Positions 19,138 through 28,020 of a stretch of DNA of 64,000 bases are shown here, in pieces. Source of the stretch: an uncultured Roseburia sp. (GTDB lineage Bacteria > Bacillota > Clostridia > Lachnospirales > Lachnospiraceae); NCBI GenBank assembly GCA_947573605.1, contig CANPGM010000006.1, forward strand, positions 23,317-87,316, read 5' to 3'. The notes beneath the pieces are model-generated. The model was not told the DNA's origin. It searched no databases and saw only the letters and a program-made list of their open reading frames with translations. Within the stretch, counting starts at the first letter, position 1. The number at the start of each line of letters is the position of its first letter. Position numbers and translations under genes: made by a program.

Positions 19138-19824
19138 CTACTCTGTCCGATCTGTAATCGAAACGATCTGTCCGTCCGAGATCGTGATAATCCGATCCGC
19201 CTGCTCGGCCGCTTCCATATCATGCGTAACGAGAATCATCGTCTGTCCAAACTCTTTTGCAGACTTTTTTAACAGAGCCATAACCTCTTTGCTCGTCTTA
19301 TCATCAAGGTTTCCGGTCGGTTCGTCCGCCAATAGGATTGCAGGCTTAGACGCAAGCGCCCGTGCAATCGCAACACGCTGCCTCTGCCCTCCGGAGAGTT
19401 CATCGGGATAATAGGAAAGCTTTTCCCGAATCCCAAGCGCATTGATTACCTGATCAACATATTCCATATCCGGCTTCGTACCGTCCAAATCTACCGGGAG
19501 CAAAATATTATCCAAAACCGTATGCTCATCCAGCAGATTAAAAGACTGAAATACAAACCCAATCCGGCGGCGGCGCAAAAGAGCCAGCTCCCGTTCCTTC
19601 ATATCGGATACCTTTTTCCCCTCCAGATAAATATCCCCGCCGGTCGGTTTGTCCAATCCGCCTAATATATGAAGTAGCGTCGACTTTCCTGATCCGCTCT
19701 TACCGATTATTGCGTAAAAAAAGCCGTCTTCGATTTCCAAATTGACGTCCCGCAGCGCATGTACGCTAAGCTCTCCGCTGCCATATACTTTTTCCAGATG
19801 TTCTGTTTTTAAAACCGCATTCAT
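19138..19824 (-). CDS. ABC transporter ATP-binding protein, MacB/LolD type
   Basis: 228 residues. Walker A 'AIIGKSGSGKSTLLHILGG', Q-loop 'GFVFQSFNLLDEHTVLDNILLP', signature 'DELSGGQRQRVAIARALA', Walker B 'AILLADEPTGNLD', H-loop 'MILVTHDMEAAE' are all present. This subtype works with FtsX-like permeases that export peptides or act as mechanical transmitters rather than importing. ATG at 19824 has GAGGAG before it; four extra upstream residues are unlikely. It follows the permease gene by 38 bases. Confidence 0.92.
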   Translation of the reverse strand: MNAVLKTEHLEKVYGSGELSVHALRDVNLEIEDGFFYAIIGKSGSGKSTLLHILGGLDKPTGGDIYLEGKKVSDMKERELALLRRRRIGFVFQSFNLLDEHTVLDNILLPVDLDGTKPDMEYVDQVINALGIREKLSYYPDELSGGQRQRVAIARALASKPAILLADEPTGNLDDKTSKEVMALLKKSAKEFGQTMILVTHDMEAAEQADRIITISDGQIVSITDRTE

Positions 19825-19862
19825 TTTTCTCCTCATTTCCGCCGCTGCAGCGGCTTTCTCGC

Positions 19863-22800
19863 TTAAGCCATAATATTTTCATTCGGCGCATATTTTTTCA
19901 ACATACGAATCGGCCCGCATCCGACTGCAATCAACAGCAGAACATAAATTACTGCAAGAATACCGTGAACCATCCACGGATAATCTATCATACTCGGTAC
20001 GCCTCGCTGGCTGATAAAAAGTATCGCCGTAAAAACGGAATGTGCAAAAATCATCGAAAAAATGCCGGTTTTTATTCCGCTTTTCAGATAATTTCGGTTA
20101 AATTCCCGGTTTGTAACGCCGATGGCCTGTAATACGCCGATCCGGTTCCGCTCCTGTTCAAATGCCGACATATGAATGTTCCACAAAATCAGCATTGCAA
20201 TCACAACGGCAGTTCCTCCGAATATACAAAGTATCAGCGTTAAATTCAGAGCACGATAATACAGATTCCAATTTTCCTCATTATAATTCGTAAAGCTCAT
20301 CCCAATCGTTTTACCGAACTGTACAAGTGCTGACGCCTGTTCTACCGCATTCGCCCCATCCCCGGTTGACAAATTAATATAAGTCTCTCCGTATCTGGTC
20401 GGGCACTGGCTTAATGCAAATGCAAACTGCTGCTCCGATTCCGCAAATTCCGCTCCTGTCGCTACCGGATTACTGGTCGCCGACCGGGAAATCTTGCCCA
20501 AAAGTCCGGTCGAACCGATAATAAAATAACCGTTTTGACCCAGGAAAAACGGATATTGTACGTCGTTTGGCGTATAATAAATTATTCCTGCAACTTCTGC
20601 ATCATAAGAATCATAATACACATATTTGGGGCCTTCCGTTATTTCTTCACCCTCTTTTGATAAAAAAATCTTATCCCCCGGATGGATTGACGTATCCATA
20701 AGATATTCGTTCTTATCCGACGCATCGTAGGAAAGATCGTAGCCGCCTGCCTCCGTCAGAACATAGGAAAAGATTTCTTCATCCGAAAGCTTTTCCGGAA
20801 TCGTTTCCACAACCGCCTGGTTTTTTGATTTCTGATACATCGGAATGGCCAATATAACACTGGATCCGGAGATAAAAGAGTTGACGTCCACTTCTCCGAC
20901 CGTTACCGCATCCGCAAACCAGTCGTATAGCTCCCCCGGCGCTTCCACGGCATATAAAGTGGTTTTTATACTTCCCAGAATTGCAGGATCTAACGCATCA
21001 AGATAAATAATCTCTCCGTTTCTGTCCGTCATGGCTCTTTTCGCCAATCTGTCTTCCGGCGGCATTGTCACAAAAAAATCCTCAAAACGGCTCTCCGGCA
21101 TCAAATTGCGAAAATCGGAAATCAGGGGGCTGTCTTCCATTCCGTCATACATAAGGCAGACCTTGTTCAACTTCTGATAATAAGTTACATCCTTCCCGCC
21201 GTAGTCTTCAATAAGTTCCAATCCGAATTTCTTAATCTCATGCGCCTGATAGCCATGTACGGCGCTTAAGATATATTCCGGACGATTTTGCCGTACCACC
21301 GTCTCCCGATACGGTTCAAACGACAGATACGCCAGATAGACGGAAGAGAACAGAATTACGGCGGTAACGCCGCTGATTACACGAATCAGCACCGTACCCT
21401 TAAAATTCAGCCTGGCATGAGATTTGCTGACTGCGGCAAAAGACAGCGGCTTCCTTTTTGCATCCCCAGAGTCCACAGCTTTTTCCCGTATCCGCCTTTT
21501 TTTCTTTGGGGTAACGCTGATTGTCCCGATTAACGGAACATGCAGCGCTTTGATCATCGGAACCGCCATACCGGCAATCAGTGCGAGACATCCGAGCAAA
21601 ACGCCTCCAAGCAGCAAAAGCGGATGAAAATAAAAGACAAGCTCCATGCCCGCAGCCGTATTCAACAGCCAGACCCCAAAATATCCTGCCGCAAGCCCGA
21701 CCGCCGTACCAATCGGCATACTGCCGATTAACAGGTAAACTCCTTCCCAAAACAATATGAAAAACACCTGACGATTCGTGGCTCCAATCGACTTTAACAA
21801 AGCAATTTTTCGTATCCGCCGCTTCATCTGGGTCAGAAAGATCTGCAGTACCGCACAGAAGGACACGATAAAAATTACAATTATTACAAGTATCGTAATC
21901 AAATAGCCATTATCCGCACTGACACCGGGATAGGCATATGTATTTTTCCGGAAGGCTCTCAAGCTGTCCGCCGTATTCGGCGTCTCACTCTCATAATCCT
22001 CCTTCAGCTCCATATACAGCCGTTCTCTGCTTCTTTCCGCATATAAAAAAACATCATTGGGAAACGTAAAGTCAGATAAATCTTTTAATGTACACTGACG
22101 GATCGCATTTTCTATCTCCTGCGCGCCCGGTTCCGCCAAAAACAAACCCGGAAGCTGAAATCCTCCGACATCCCAGAATCCGGAATAAGACTGAATTACA
22201 CCGCAGATTTTAAAAGTTCCGTTGACTTCAATCTTCTGATCATACAAAAGTCCGTTTTCCTGAATTGCCTCCGGCGTGCTGGTATCTCCGGCATTCCCCT
22301 GCATGACATATTTGCTGTTTAAATTCAGCATATAATTGCCGATCCATTCTTTTTCCGCTAGCTGTCGTTTATACGTTCCGGCCCAACCGTTCATGCTGTT
22401 TTGTTCCGCCAGATAAGCTCCCATATCCTCTGCAGCAAGCGTATTTCCAATAACAAGCGTAATCTCGCTGCCGACCGGATCTGCAAAGCCGAGCTCGTCC
22501 GCAACGCTTGCTTCAATTAAAAGCTCGTCTGCCTGCTCCGGAAGCTTTCCTTCCTTTAGAACCAGATTTCCAAGCTGCATCAGCTCTTCATTTACGGTTC
22601 CTATCGTTCCCGCATTTTCGTCCCTGCCGATTATTTCCGATACTGCGGCCTTTGTTACAGACGGTTCATTTTGCAGTCTTTCCGCCGTCTCGCCGTCCGC
22701 CTCCAGATATGCGGCATGCCACAGGCCGTAGAGTTTTTCTCTCTGATTCTGTCTGGTTTTATCCATACTGTTTTCTAACAATATAGAAGCCGCGATAAAG

Positions 22801-22889
22801 AGGAATGTGAAAATAAGTACGATCATTAACAATAGCGTTGTTTTTTTCCGCCCCCGCATTCCGCTTAGAGCTATCTTTCTCGTAATCAA
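19863..22889 (-). CDS. ABC transporter permease, FtsX-like, 1008 residues
   Basis: Large two-half permease. A membrane helix at residues 15-38, then an extracellular domain of about 300 residues, then three helices ('LITILVIIVIFIVSFCAVLQIF', 'LFWEGVYLLIGSMPIGTAVGLAAGYFG', 'LLGGVLLGCLALIAGMAVPMI'), a cytoplasmic loop, another helix near 515, a second long extracellular domain, and three final helices. 'KIALLKSIGATNRQVFFI' and 'RIGVLQAIGVTNREFNRNYL' are the paired FtsX family signatures. It likely starts at a TTG (22889) with AGGAGAG at good spacing; ATG 22859 is the alternative. Substrate unknown; bacitracin-type peptide resistance or cell-envelope signalling are possible. Confidence 0.88.
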   Translation of the reverse strand: MITRKIALSGMRGRKKTTLLLMIVLIFTFLFIAASILLENSMDKTRQNQREKLYGLWHAAYLEADGETAERLQNEPSVTKAAVSEIIGRDENAGTIGTVNEELMQLGNLVLKEGKLPEQADELLIEASVADELGFADPVGSEITLVIGNTLAAEDMGAYLAEQNSMNGWAGTYKRQLAEKEWIGNYMLNLNSKYVMQGNAGDTSTPEAIQENGLLYDQKIEVNGTFKICGVIQSYSGFWDVGGFQLPGLFLAEPGAQEIENAIRQCTLKDLSDFTFPNDVFLYAERSRERLYMELKEDYESETPNTADSLRAFRKNTYAYPGVSADNGYLITILVIIVIFIVSFCAVLQIFLTQMKRRIRKIALLKSIGATNRQVFFILFWEGVYLLIGSMPIGTAVGLAAGYFGVWLLNTAAGMELVFYFHPLLLLGGVLLGCLALIAGMAVPMIKALHVPLIGTISVTPKKKRRIREKAVDSGDAKRKPLSFAAVSKSHARLNFKGTVLIRVISGVTAVILFSSVYLAYLSFEPYRETVVRQNRPEYILSAVHGYQAHEIKKFGLELIEDYGGKDVTYYQKLNKVCLMYDGMEDSPLISDFRNLMPESRFEDFFVTMPPEDRLAKRAMTDRNGEIIYLDALDPAILGSIKTTLYAVEAPGELYDWFADAVTVGEVDVNSFISGSSVILAIPMYQKSKNQAVVETIPEKLSDEEIFSYVLTEAGGYDLSYDASDKNEYLMDTSIHPGDKIFLSKEGEEITEGPKYVYYDSYDAEVAGIIYYTPNDVQYPFFLGQNGYFIIGSTGLLGKISRSATSNPVATGAEFAESEQQFAFALSQCPTRYGETYINLSTGDGANAVEQASALVQFGKTIGMSFTNYNEENWNLYYRALNLTLILCIFGGTAVVIAMLILWNIHMSAFEQERNRIGVLQAIGVTNREFNRNYLKSGIKTGIFSMIFAHSVFTAILFISQRGVPSMIDYPWMVHGILAVIYVLLLIAVGCGPIRMLKKYAPNENIMA

Positions 22890-22951
22890 CTAAACTCTCT
22901 CCTATCTTAATAAGCAGCAGACTTAAGTGATGGTCTGTACTGCGTTATTTT

Positions 22952-23040
22952 ATTATCCTCTCCTGACATATGCATACACGGTCGGAAAAGAATAAATCTT
23001 GTGTCCTGCGGCGTGTATGCCCTTGTCAGGAGAAGATAAT
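22952..23040. repeat. 29-base imperfect inverted repeat with 31-base centre
   Basis: Arms 22952-22980 and 23012-23040 match at 25 of 29 positions. It sits between the divergent ABC permease and GntR genes. There is no T-run typical of a terminator. Size (89 bases) and shape would suit a small palindromic mobile repeat or an operator-rich hairpin. Confidence 0.7.
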
Positions 23041-23082
23041 ATCAGTATAAACATTATGTCACTTTAAATCAATAAAAAAAGA

Positions 23083-23111
23083 TTGACTTTTCTTTTGTAT
23101 TGTTGTATTAT
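23083..23111 (+). promoter_or_regulatory. promoter of GntR/ABC operon
   Basis: TTGACT (23083-23088), 17 bases, TATTAT (23106-23111). It is followed by a leader of about 45 bases with the sequence AACTAGTACAGTAAGTTA, a possible operator for the GntR-type regulator it drives. Confidence 0.7.
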
Positions 23112-23165
23112 TCAACTAGTACAGTAAGTTATATTTCATATTTAGAAGAAAGAGAGGTGAAGCAT

Positions 23166-23573
23166 ATGGCATGGAGTCTGGATTCCGACCGTCCGATTTT
23201 TCTGCAGATTATAGAACGGATTCAGACGGAGATTATTTCCGGCAGGTACGCGCCGGGAAATAAGCTGCCATCCGTCAGGGAACTCGCAGCAGAAGCAGCG
23301 GTGAATCCGAATACGATGCAGAAAGCATTCGGAGAACTGGAGCGGTCCGGTCTTGTTTATTCACAACGGACGAGCGGACGTTTTATTACGGAGGATTTGG
23401 TAATGATAGAGGATTTAAAGCAAAAGATCGCCAGAGAAAAAATCGAAACTTTTTTAAACGGGATGAAGGAAATGGGCTTTCAGAATGAGGAAATTCTCTC
23501 CCTGATGAAAGAAACCCTGCATCAGCAAAGCAGCCATTCCGACTCAAACACGAACGGAGGTAAAAATATATAA
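23166..23573 (+). CDS. GntR-family regulator, YtrA subfamily
   Basis: 135 residues. Winged helix from residue 8 ('DRPIFLQIIERIQTEIISGRYAPGNKLPSVRELAAEAAVNPNTMQKAFGELERSGLV') and only a short C-terminal helical part, as in YtrA rather than ligand-binding GntR proteins. These repress their own ABC operon and respond to cell-wall stress in Bacillus (known for ytr). GAGAGGTG precedes the ATG at 23166; earlier in-frame starts overlap the promoter. First gene of a three-gene operon. Confidence 0.9.
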   Translation: MAWSLDSDRPIFLQIIERIQTEIISGRYAPGNKLPSVRELAAEAAVNPNTMQKAFGELERSGLVYSQRTSGRFITEDLVMIEDLKQKIAREKIETFLNGMKEMGFQNEEILSLMKETLHQQSSHSDSNTNGGKNI

Positions 23574-23574
23574 C

Positions 23575-24282
23575 ATGAGCACCTTAATGGAATGCAATAA
23601 CTTAACAAAAAAATACGGGGCCAAAACAGCAGTTGACAATATTAGTCTTTCAATTGAAAGCGGGCATATTATCGGTCTTCTTGGTCCGAATGGAAGCGGG
23701 AAAACAACGCTTATTAAAATGATAAACGGCCTTCTCATTCCTACATCAGGCACATTATCTGTATTAGGACATCGTATCGGCGTAGAAAGTAAAAAGGTGA
23801 TTTCTTATCTCCCCGATCACACCTGGCTGAATATGAATCAGAAGGTTAAGGATCTCATCGTTTTTTTCAAGGACTTCTTTGCGGATTTTGAAGAGGAACG
23901 GGCTTACGATATGCTGCAGAAATTAAATATCAGTCCGAACGACCGCATAAAAAACATGTCAAAAGGCACAAAGGAAAAAGTTCAGTTAATTCTGACTATG
24001 AGCCGCAGAGCAAAGCTCTATGTCCTCGACGAACCGATCGCCGGCGTAGACCCCGCCGCAAGAGATTATATACTGGATGTAATTCTCTCCAACTATGATC
24101 CGGAGGCGACGCTTCTGATTTCCACACACTTAATTGCGGATATCGAAAACATACTGGATGAGGTTCTTTTTCTGAAAAACGGGAGTCTCTGTCTCGCTTC
24201 TTCCGTCGACGATATACGAAGTAAGCATGGGAAATCTATTGATATGCTATTCAGGGAGGTATTCAAATGTCAGGTAAATTGA
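23575..24282 (+). CDS. ABC transporter ATP-binding protein (ABC-2 type)
   Basis: 235 residues. Walker A 'GLLGPNGSGKTTLIKMING', Walker B 'LYVLDEPIAGVDPAARDYI', H-loop 'LLISTHLI'. The signature loop is degenerate: 'MSKGTKEKVQLILTM' instead of LSGGQ, which is usual for YtrB/YhcH-like ATPases. The start ATG is one base after the regulator's stop, with GGAGG 14 bases upstream; ATG 23587 is an alternative. Likely partner of the next permease. Confidence 0.9.
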   Translation: MSTLMECNNLTKKYGAKTAVDNISLSIESGHIIGLLGPNGSGKTTLIKMINGLLIPTSGTLSVLGHRIGVESKKVISYLPDHTWLNMNQKVKDLIVFFKDFFADFEEERAYDMLQKLNISPNDRIKNMSKGTKEKVQLILTMSRRAKLYVLDEPIAGVDPAARDYILDVILSNYDPEATLLISTHLIADIENILDEVLFLKNGSLCLASSVDDIRSKHGKSIDMLFREVFKCQVN

Positions 24283-25079
24283 TGAAACACGAGTTTAAAA
24301 GTACGGCTAAAGTAATGTCCGCTGTCTATCTGGTGACAATAGCCGTCACTCTGCTTGAAATGATCGTAGTCTCTTTCGATATCTTAAAAAGCGGAGAACA
24401 TATTATCGGTTCCTTTCTAATCGTTACGTCAACCATATTTTATATACTTTCAATCGTGGGAACATATATGGTAACCTGCATTTTTCTGACGATTCGTTTT
24501 TACAAAACCATGTATTCCCTGCAAGGCTATCTGACACATACGCTGCCTGTATCACCCGTAGCAACTTTTCATATAAAGCTTTTCGTATCGCTGATTTGGA
24601 TGCTGCTTACAATCATTGTTTGCATTTTATCCGTATTCAGCGTTCTATGCGCCGCGGGAGGTTCCGAATTTATCGGCCAGCTTGCAAGCTATACCTGGCA
24701 TGACATTGAAAGTGCGTTCCAATTTACAGGTTTTTCTACAGGAGGCGGGATCTCGCTGCTGATTCTATATACCATCGCCTGCTGTCTGAGCTTCCTTCTG
24801 TTCGTATTTACGAGCTGCTCCATCGGACAGTTGTTCGGACAGTATAAAATTGCCGCTTCCGTTGTCGCCGGAATCGTTCTGAATTTTTTACAGGGAATAA
24901 TAAGTTCGTTAAGTATCCTGCCGGTATTTTTCTATGTCGACTTTTCCGGGAAAATAGAAGCCTCAAAAACAGCAATTCAGATAAGCCTTTGTTCTGTTCT
25001 CGGAATATTTGCAATCATAATCATAGCTTACTATATCACAAATATCATAATTGTTCGAAAGCATATTAATCTGGACTGA
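24267..25079 (+). CDS. ABC-2 type transporter permease
   Basis: 270 residues with six predicted membrane helices (about residues 14-36, 48-75, 103-130, 155-185, 193-215, 232-258) and no extracellular domain. It overlaps the ATPase gene by 16 bases and has AGGGAGG before its ATG, so the two are made together. Family resembles the small permeases of YtrA-controlled exporters. Substrate unknown. Confidence 0.85.
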   Translation: MSGKLMKHEFKSTAKVMSAVYLVTIAVTLLEMIVVSFDILKSGEHIIGSFLIVTSTIFYILSIVGTYMVTCIFLTIRFYKTMYSLQGYLTHTLPVSPVATFHIKLFVSLIWMLLTIIVCILSVFSVLCAAGGSEFIGQLASYTWHDIESAFQFTGFSTGGGISLLILYTIACCLSFLLFVFTSCSIGQLFGQYKIAASVVAGIVLNFLQGIISSLSILPVFFYVDFSGKIEASKTAIQISLCSVLGIFAIIIIAYYITNIIIVRKHINLD

Positions 25080-25103
25080 TTCGTTTCCGGATCACAGACA
25101 GTT

Positions 25104-25138
25104 GCGGCAGGATGCTCTTAAAAAGCACATCCTGCCGC
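25104..25138 (+). terminator. probable terminator of GntR/ABC operon
   Basis: GCGGCAGGATG pairs perfectly with CATCCTGCCGC around a 13-base loop, followed by TTGTCTC, a weak T-tract. 25 bases after the permease stop. Confidence 0.65.
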
Positions 25139-25241
25139 TTGTCTCAAAACGTCTCGGTCAAAAGCGGATCAGCCGTTTCTATGCAAATATTTCATTTTTA
25201 CATTCATTCTCCCATATAATAATAAAAAAACGTTTGAATCT

Positions 25242-25574
25242 ATGAAAATGAATTTATCGAAAAAAAATGTAACGAAAGCCTGCCTTCTCTGCCTGCTTCT
25301 TACCGCTTCCTTTTTCCTCGGACGCGGTTCCGCCGCAATGGTGCAGGAATGTATCGGAACCTTTTCCGTCTCCGGCCAGGTCGATAACTGGGGACTCGGC
25401 TTCGGCGAATCCGGCTCCGAAACACAGCCTACCGGAAATGTTTCGGCAGAAGAACTGAAAAAAAACAATGCCTATTATATCGGCGGAAAAGAAGAAAAAG
25501 TAATTTATCTGACTTTTGACTGCGGATATGTAAAGGTAAAAACGCGACGGCATTACTCTGATAGAAATGTATAA
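25242..25574 (+). pseudogene. truncated polysaccharide deacetylase (PdaA-like)
   Basis: Signal peptide or membrane anchor at residues 10-32, then a linker, then 'YYIGGKEEKVIYLTFDCGY', the start of the NodB homology domain with the first catalytic Asp (TFDxGY). Complete proteins continue for about 180 residues with the zinc-binding histidines; here the frame runs off into 14 unrelated residues. One base inserted after GTAAA would restore a plausible 'GYVNGKNATALL' up to about 25555, so there may be both a frameshift and a break. Adjacent downstream sequence is mobile-element debris, so the gene was probably cut by insertion. Confidence 0.75.
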
Positions 25575-25741
25575 ATTCCTGATTTGGTTATTGAATTAAA
25601 TAATGATCTCAAAACGGGTTTCCTCATAGGTAATCAATCATTTCTTTCTATAAGGAAGATGAAGGCCTGTCCTCTGGCGTTCATCTATATTCATAGTAAC
25701 ATCATTATTTCTCTTTTGCAACCCATTTTTTTCTTTTTCCT

Positions 25742-25924
25742 ATAATTGCAATCAATCTTTTTGTAAAAGCAGTTTTACGCGAAAACCGTATTCCTTTTGA
25801 GATTACCCAAATTTCCGACCCAATCTACTCTGAAGCAAACATGGCCTATGTAAAGAAATCCGTTCACGAATTAAAAACTGGAAAAGGCGTTGCCCATGAA
25901 TTAATTGAGGTAGACAATGAGTGA
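25742..25924 (+). pseudogene. 5'-truncated RelB/DinJ-type antitoxin
   Basis: In frame without any start codon, the sequence reads 'AINLFVKAVLRENRIPFEI' and then 'YSEANMAYVKKSVHELKTGK...HELIEVDNE'. This is the body and tail of a RelB/DinJ antitoxin; about 35 N-terminal residues (the ribbon of the DNA-binding domain) are missing, and what precedes 25742 is unrelated. It ends overlapping the next gene by 8 bases, as intact antitoxin-toxin pairs do. Confidence 0.75.
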
Positions 25925-25970
25925 AAAAATATGGTCTGACGATGCTTGGGAGGATTACCTTTACTGGCAA
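25917..25970 (+). pseudogene. YoeB-type toxin gene broken by the ICE
   Basis: It starts 'MSEKIWSDDAWEDYLYWQT', which matches the start of YoeB mRNA interferases (the family reads W-S-x-x-x-W-x-D-Y-L-Y-W-Q). After 'WQT' the match stops and sequence from the serine recombinase region begins. The catalytic C-terminal residues are lost. This break is the best candidate for the left attachment junction of the element. Confidence 0.75.
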
Positions 25971-25976
25971 ACATAT

Positions 25977-27554
25977 CTAATTTTCCTGATCCGGTTTTTT
26001 AAATCGGAATACGATTTCTATCCGGTTATCCTCGTAGACATTGATTCTTTCTATCAGGTTAACGACGACTTCCCGCGACAGCTCCGTGATCTCCCTGTAT
26101 TCCAGAAAATGGTCCAGCCATCTCTGATATTCGGTCATATACTGCGCAGTATTCTCTTTTCTCTTCTGCAGCTCGTTGATCCGTAAATTGATCTGGTTCT
26201 TTTTCTTTTCATACTCCGTTTTAAAAATGCTGAAATCTTCTTCGTCTATCACGCCCGTAGAAAGGTTTACCACCATTTTTTTATAACTGTTTAACAGGCT
26301 GCCAAGCTGCGTCATAAGCTTTGATTTCTCAGCGTTAATCTGATCCGTCTCTCTCTTCCTGCTTAATTTCTGCAGATCCATATTTTTCAGCGCATCCGAT
26401 ACGTTGTCCTGGATTGCCGCAAGAACCAATTCTTCCAGTTCGCGCTCCCATACCAGATGTTGCGTGCAGTAATTTACGCCTATCCTGGCGTAGGTAGAGC
26501 AGCGTAAAATTCTTCCGGCCTTTCTTTTGGAACGCGTCAGCCCTCTCCCGCATTCTCCGCAGAAAACCATTCCCGCAAACACGTTAAGATTTTTGCTGCA
26601 GTCCATCGGCTTGTATCGCATTTTGATGAACCGCTGTACCAGCTCATAATCTTCTATTGTAATAATCGGTTCATGCGTATGCTCGCAGCGAATCCATTCC
26701 TCTTTCGGAACCGCCACGTATTTGTCCATATTATACGCCAGCTTCTCCGTCCGGTGCTGCACCATATTTCCGATATACGCCTCGTTTTCGTTGACCAATA
26801 TCTTTTTTACGGTACTGTAAGTCCAATAATCCGTTTTGTCCAGCTTATTATTATTGCTGTAATTACAGCCTTCCGCCCTTTTGTATACGGACGGGCACGG
26901 GATATGTTCCTGATTCAGCATATGTACGATTTGCATGACATTTTTTCCGCCGATAAATTCAGCGTAGATCCGCCTGACTACGTCCGCGGCAACCGGGTCT
27001 ATCACAAGCCTGCTCTTATCTTTTTCGTCTTTTTTATAGCCGTATGGAGCAAACGAACCGATAAACTCTCCCCTGTCCGCTTTTACCTTAAATGCAGCGC
27101 GTATATTTTTTGAGGTCTCCATTGAGTAGTTGTCGTTCATTACAACCTTTAAAGGGATTTCCATCGATGAAATCATCCCGTTAAAATCGATATGATCGAC
27201 CACCGCAATATACCGAAGATGTTTTATTACGAACGTCTCCTTGAACAGTTTGATTGTTTCCGCGTGTTCCCTGCCCAGCCTGGCAAGGCTTTTTGTAATA
27301 ATGCAGTCAATCAGCCCTCTGTCCACATCTTCCATCATCTGAATGTATCCGTCGCGCTTGTAATTAAGGCCTGTATGTCCGTCGTCGATATATACCTCGG
27401 CCTCCGTCAGGTCATTGCTCTCACTGATATACTTTCTGCAGATTGCAAGCTGGTTTTCTATGCTTTCCGACACTTCCCTCTTTTTCGTATAGTCCTCATC
27501 CGAAAGCCGGCAGTAAATTGCCGTCCTGTATCTGTCAAGTCTCCTGGCATTCAT
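25977..27554 (-). CDS. large serine recombinase (ICE integrase/excisionase)
   Basis: 525 residues. Resolvase domain at residues 8-160 with the nucleophile Ser18 in 'YCRLSDED' and the conserved 'SLARLGR' loop. Recombinase domain about 170-290 ('APYGYKKDE', 'IYAEFIGGKNVMQIVHMLN'), zinc ribbon about 340-375 ('CGECGRGLTRSKR...RCSTYARIGVNYC'), then a coiled coil (about 390-490) that in this family controls integration versus excision. GGGGAGG precedes the ATG at 27554; the TTG two codons upstream is less likely. Its stop lies a few bases inside the presumed left end of the element, as in Tn4451/TnpX-like transposons. Confidence 0.93.
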   Translation of the reverse strand: MNARRLDRYRTAIYCRLSDEDYTKKREVSESIENQLAICRKYISESNDLTEAEVYIDDGHTGLNYKRDGYIQMMEDVDRGLIDCIITKSLARLGREHAETIKLFKETFVIKHLRYIAVVDHIDFNGMISSMEIPLKVVMNDNYSMETSKNIRAAFKVKADRGEFIGSFAPYGYKKDEKDKSRLVIDPVAADVVRRIYAEFIGGKNVMQIVHMLNQEHIPCPSVYKRAEGCNYSNNNKLDKTDYWTYSTVKKILVNENEAYIGNMVQHRTEKLAYNMDKYVAVPKEEWIRCEHTHEPIITIEDYELVQRFIKMRYKPMDCSKNLNVFAGMVFCGECGRGLTRSKRKAGRILRCSTYARIGVNYCTQHLVWERELEELVLAAIQDNVSDALKNMDLQKLSRKRETDQINAEKSKLMTQLGSLLNSYKKMVVNLSTGVIDEEDFSIFKTEYEKKKNQINLRINELQKRKENTAQYMTEYQRWLDHFLEYREITELSREVVVNLIERINVYEDNRIEIVFRFKKPDQEN

Positions 27555-27575
27555 ATTCAATCCTCCCCGTAACTA

Positions 27576-27737
27576 TTATAATAAATCCTTTGGAGAATTA
27601 CATGCTTCCAGCTCTAAACTTTTTTTCTTTGTTTCAGCCATTCTTTCAATACACACTTTTAAGTCCTCATTGCCATATTGAATCACAACATGGTATTCAG
27701 ACTGCAGCGCCATCTGTTTTTTTCTTCCTTCTCCCAT
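27576..27737 (-). CDS. small protein upstream of serine recombinase (TnpW-like position)
   Basis: 53 residues from the ATG at 27737, ending 21 bases before the recombinase start. Short basic N-terminus, then 'YHVVIQYGNEDLKVCIERMAETKKKSLELE', a strand-plus-helix arrangement. Position and size resemble TnpW-type proteins found before TnpX recombinases in clostridial transposons, but sequence identity cannot be judged here. GGAGG lies rather far upstream (about 14 bases); AGGAAA is closer. Confidence 0.5.
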   Translation of the reverse strand: MGEGRKKQMALQSEYHVVIQYGNEDLKVCIERMAETKKKSLELEACNSPKDLL

Positions 27738-27839
27738 AATGTTTCCTGGAACCTCCGGTTCTTCCCGCCTTTCCTGATTTTTTATAACGTAAAATATTAA
27801 CAGAAGAAAATGATATCCGGACAATGGCCATTCTGCGTA

Positions 27840-27868
27840 TTGACACACAGCTTTTCAAATGCTATGCT
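27840..27868 (+). promoter_or_regulatory. strong promoter for candidate small RNA
   Basis: TTGACA (27840-27845), 17-base spacer, TATGCT (27863-27868), rightward. No protein gene on the plus strand follows; a terminator ends 92 bases downstream. Confidence 0.7.
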
Positions 27869-27874
27869 TTATAC

Positions 27875-27960
27875 GCACCGGCCCCTTGTTGGTCCGTGTA
27901 TGTTATCAAGAGAAAGCAGCCTTCAAAGGGTCCAAGCTTAGCTGGCTGCTTTCTTTTTTT
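27875..27960 (+). ncRNA. candidate small RNA beside the recombinase gene
   Basis: About 86 nt between a near-consensus promoter and a very good terminator: GAAAGCAGCC (27912-27921) pairs with GGCTGCTTTC (27944-27953) and is followed by seven Ts. A first, weaker stem uses ATAC...GTAT around CACCGGCCCCTTGTTGG. No open frame with a ribosome site is seen. It lies in the 172-base gap between the recombinase unit (leftward) and the end of the DUF3990 operon (leftward), so it faces the 3' end of that operon's transcript. Family unknown. Confidence 0.55.
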
Positions 27961-28020
27961 GTTCTTTCTTAACTATAATACAGATTCTACATGTTATATA
28001 CTATTATACTCGGCTGATAT

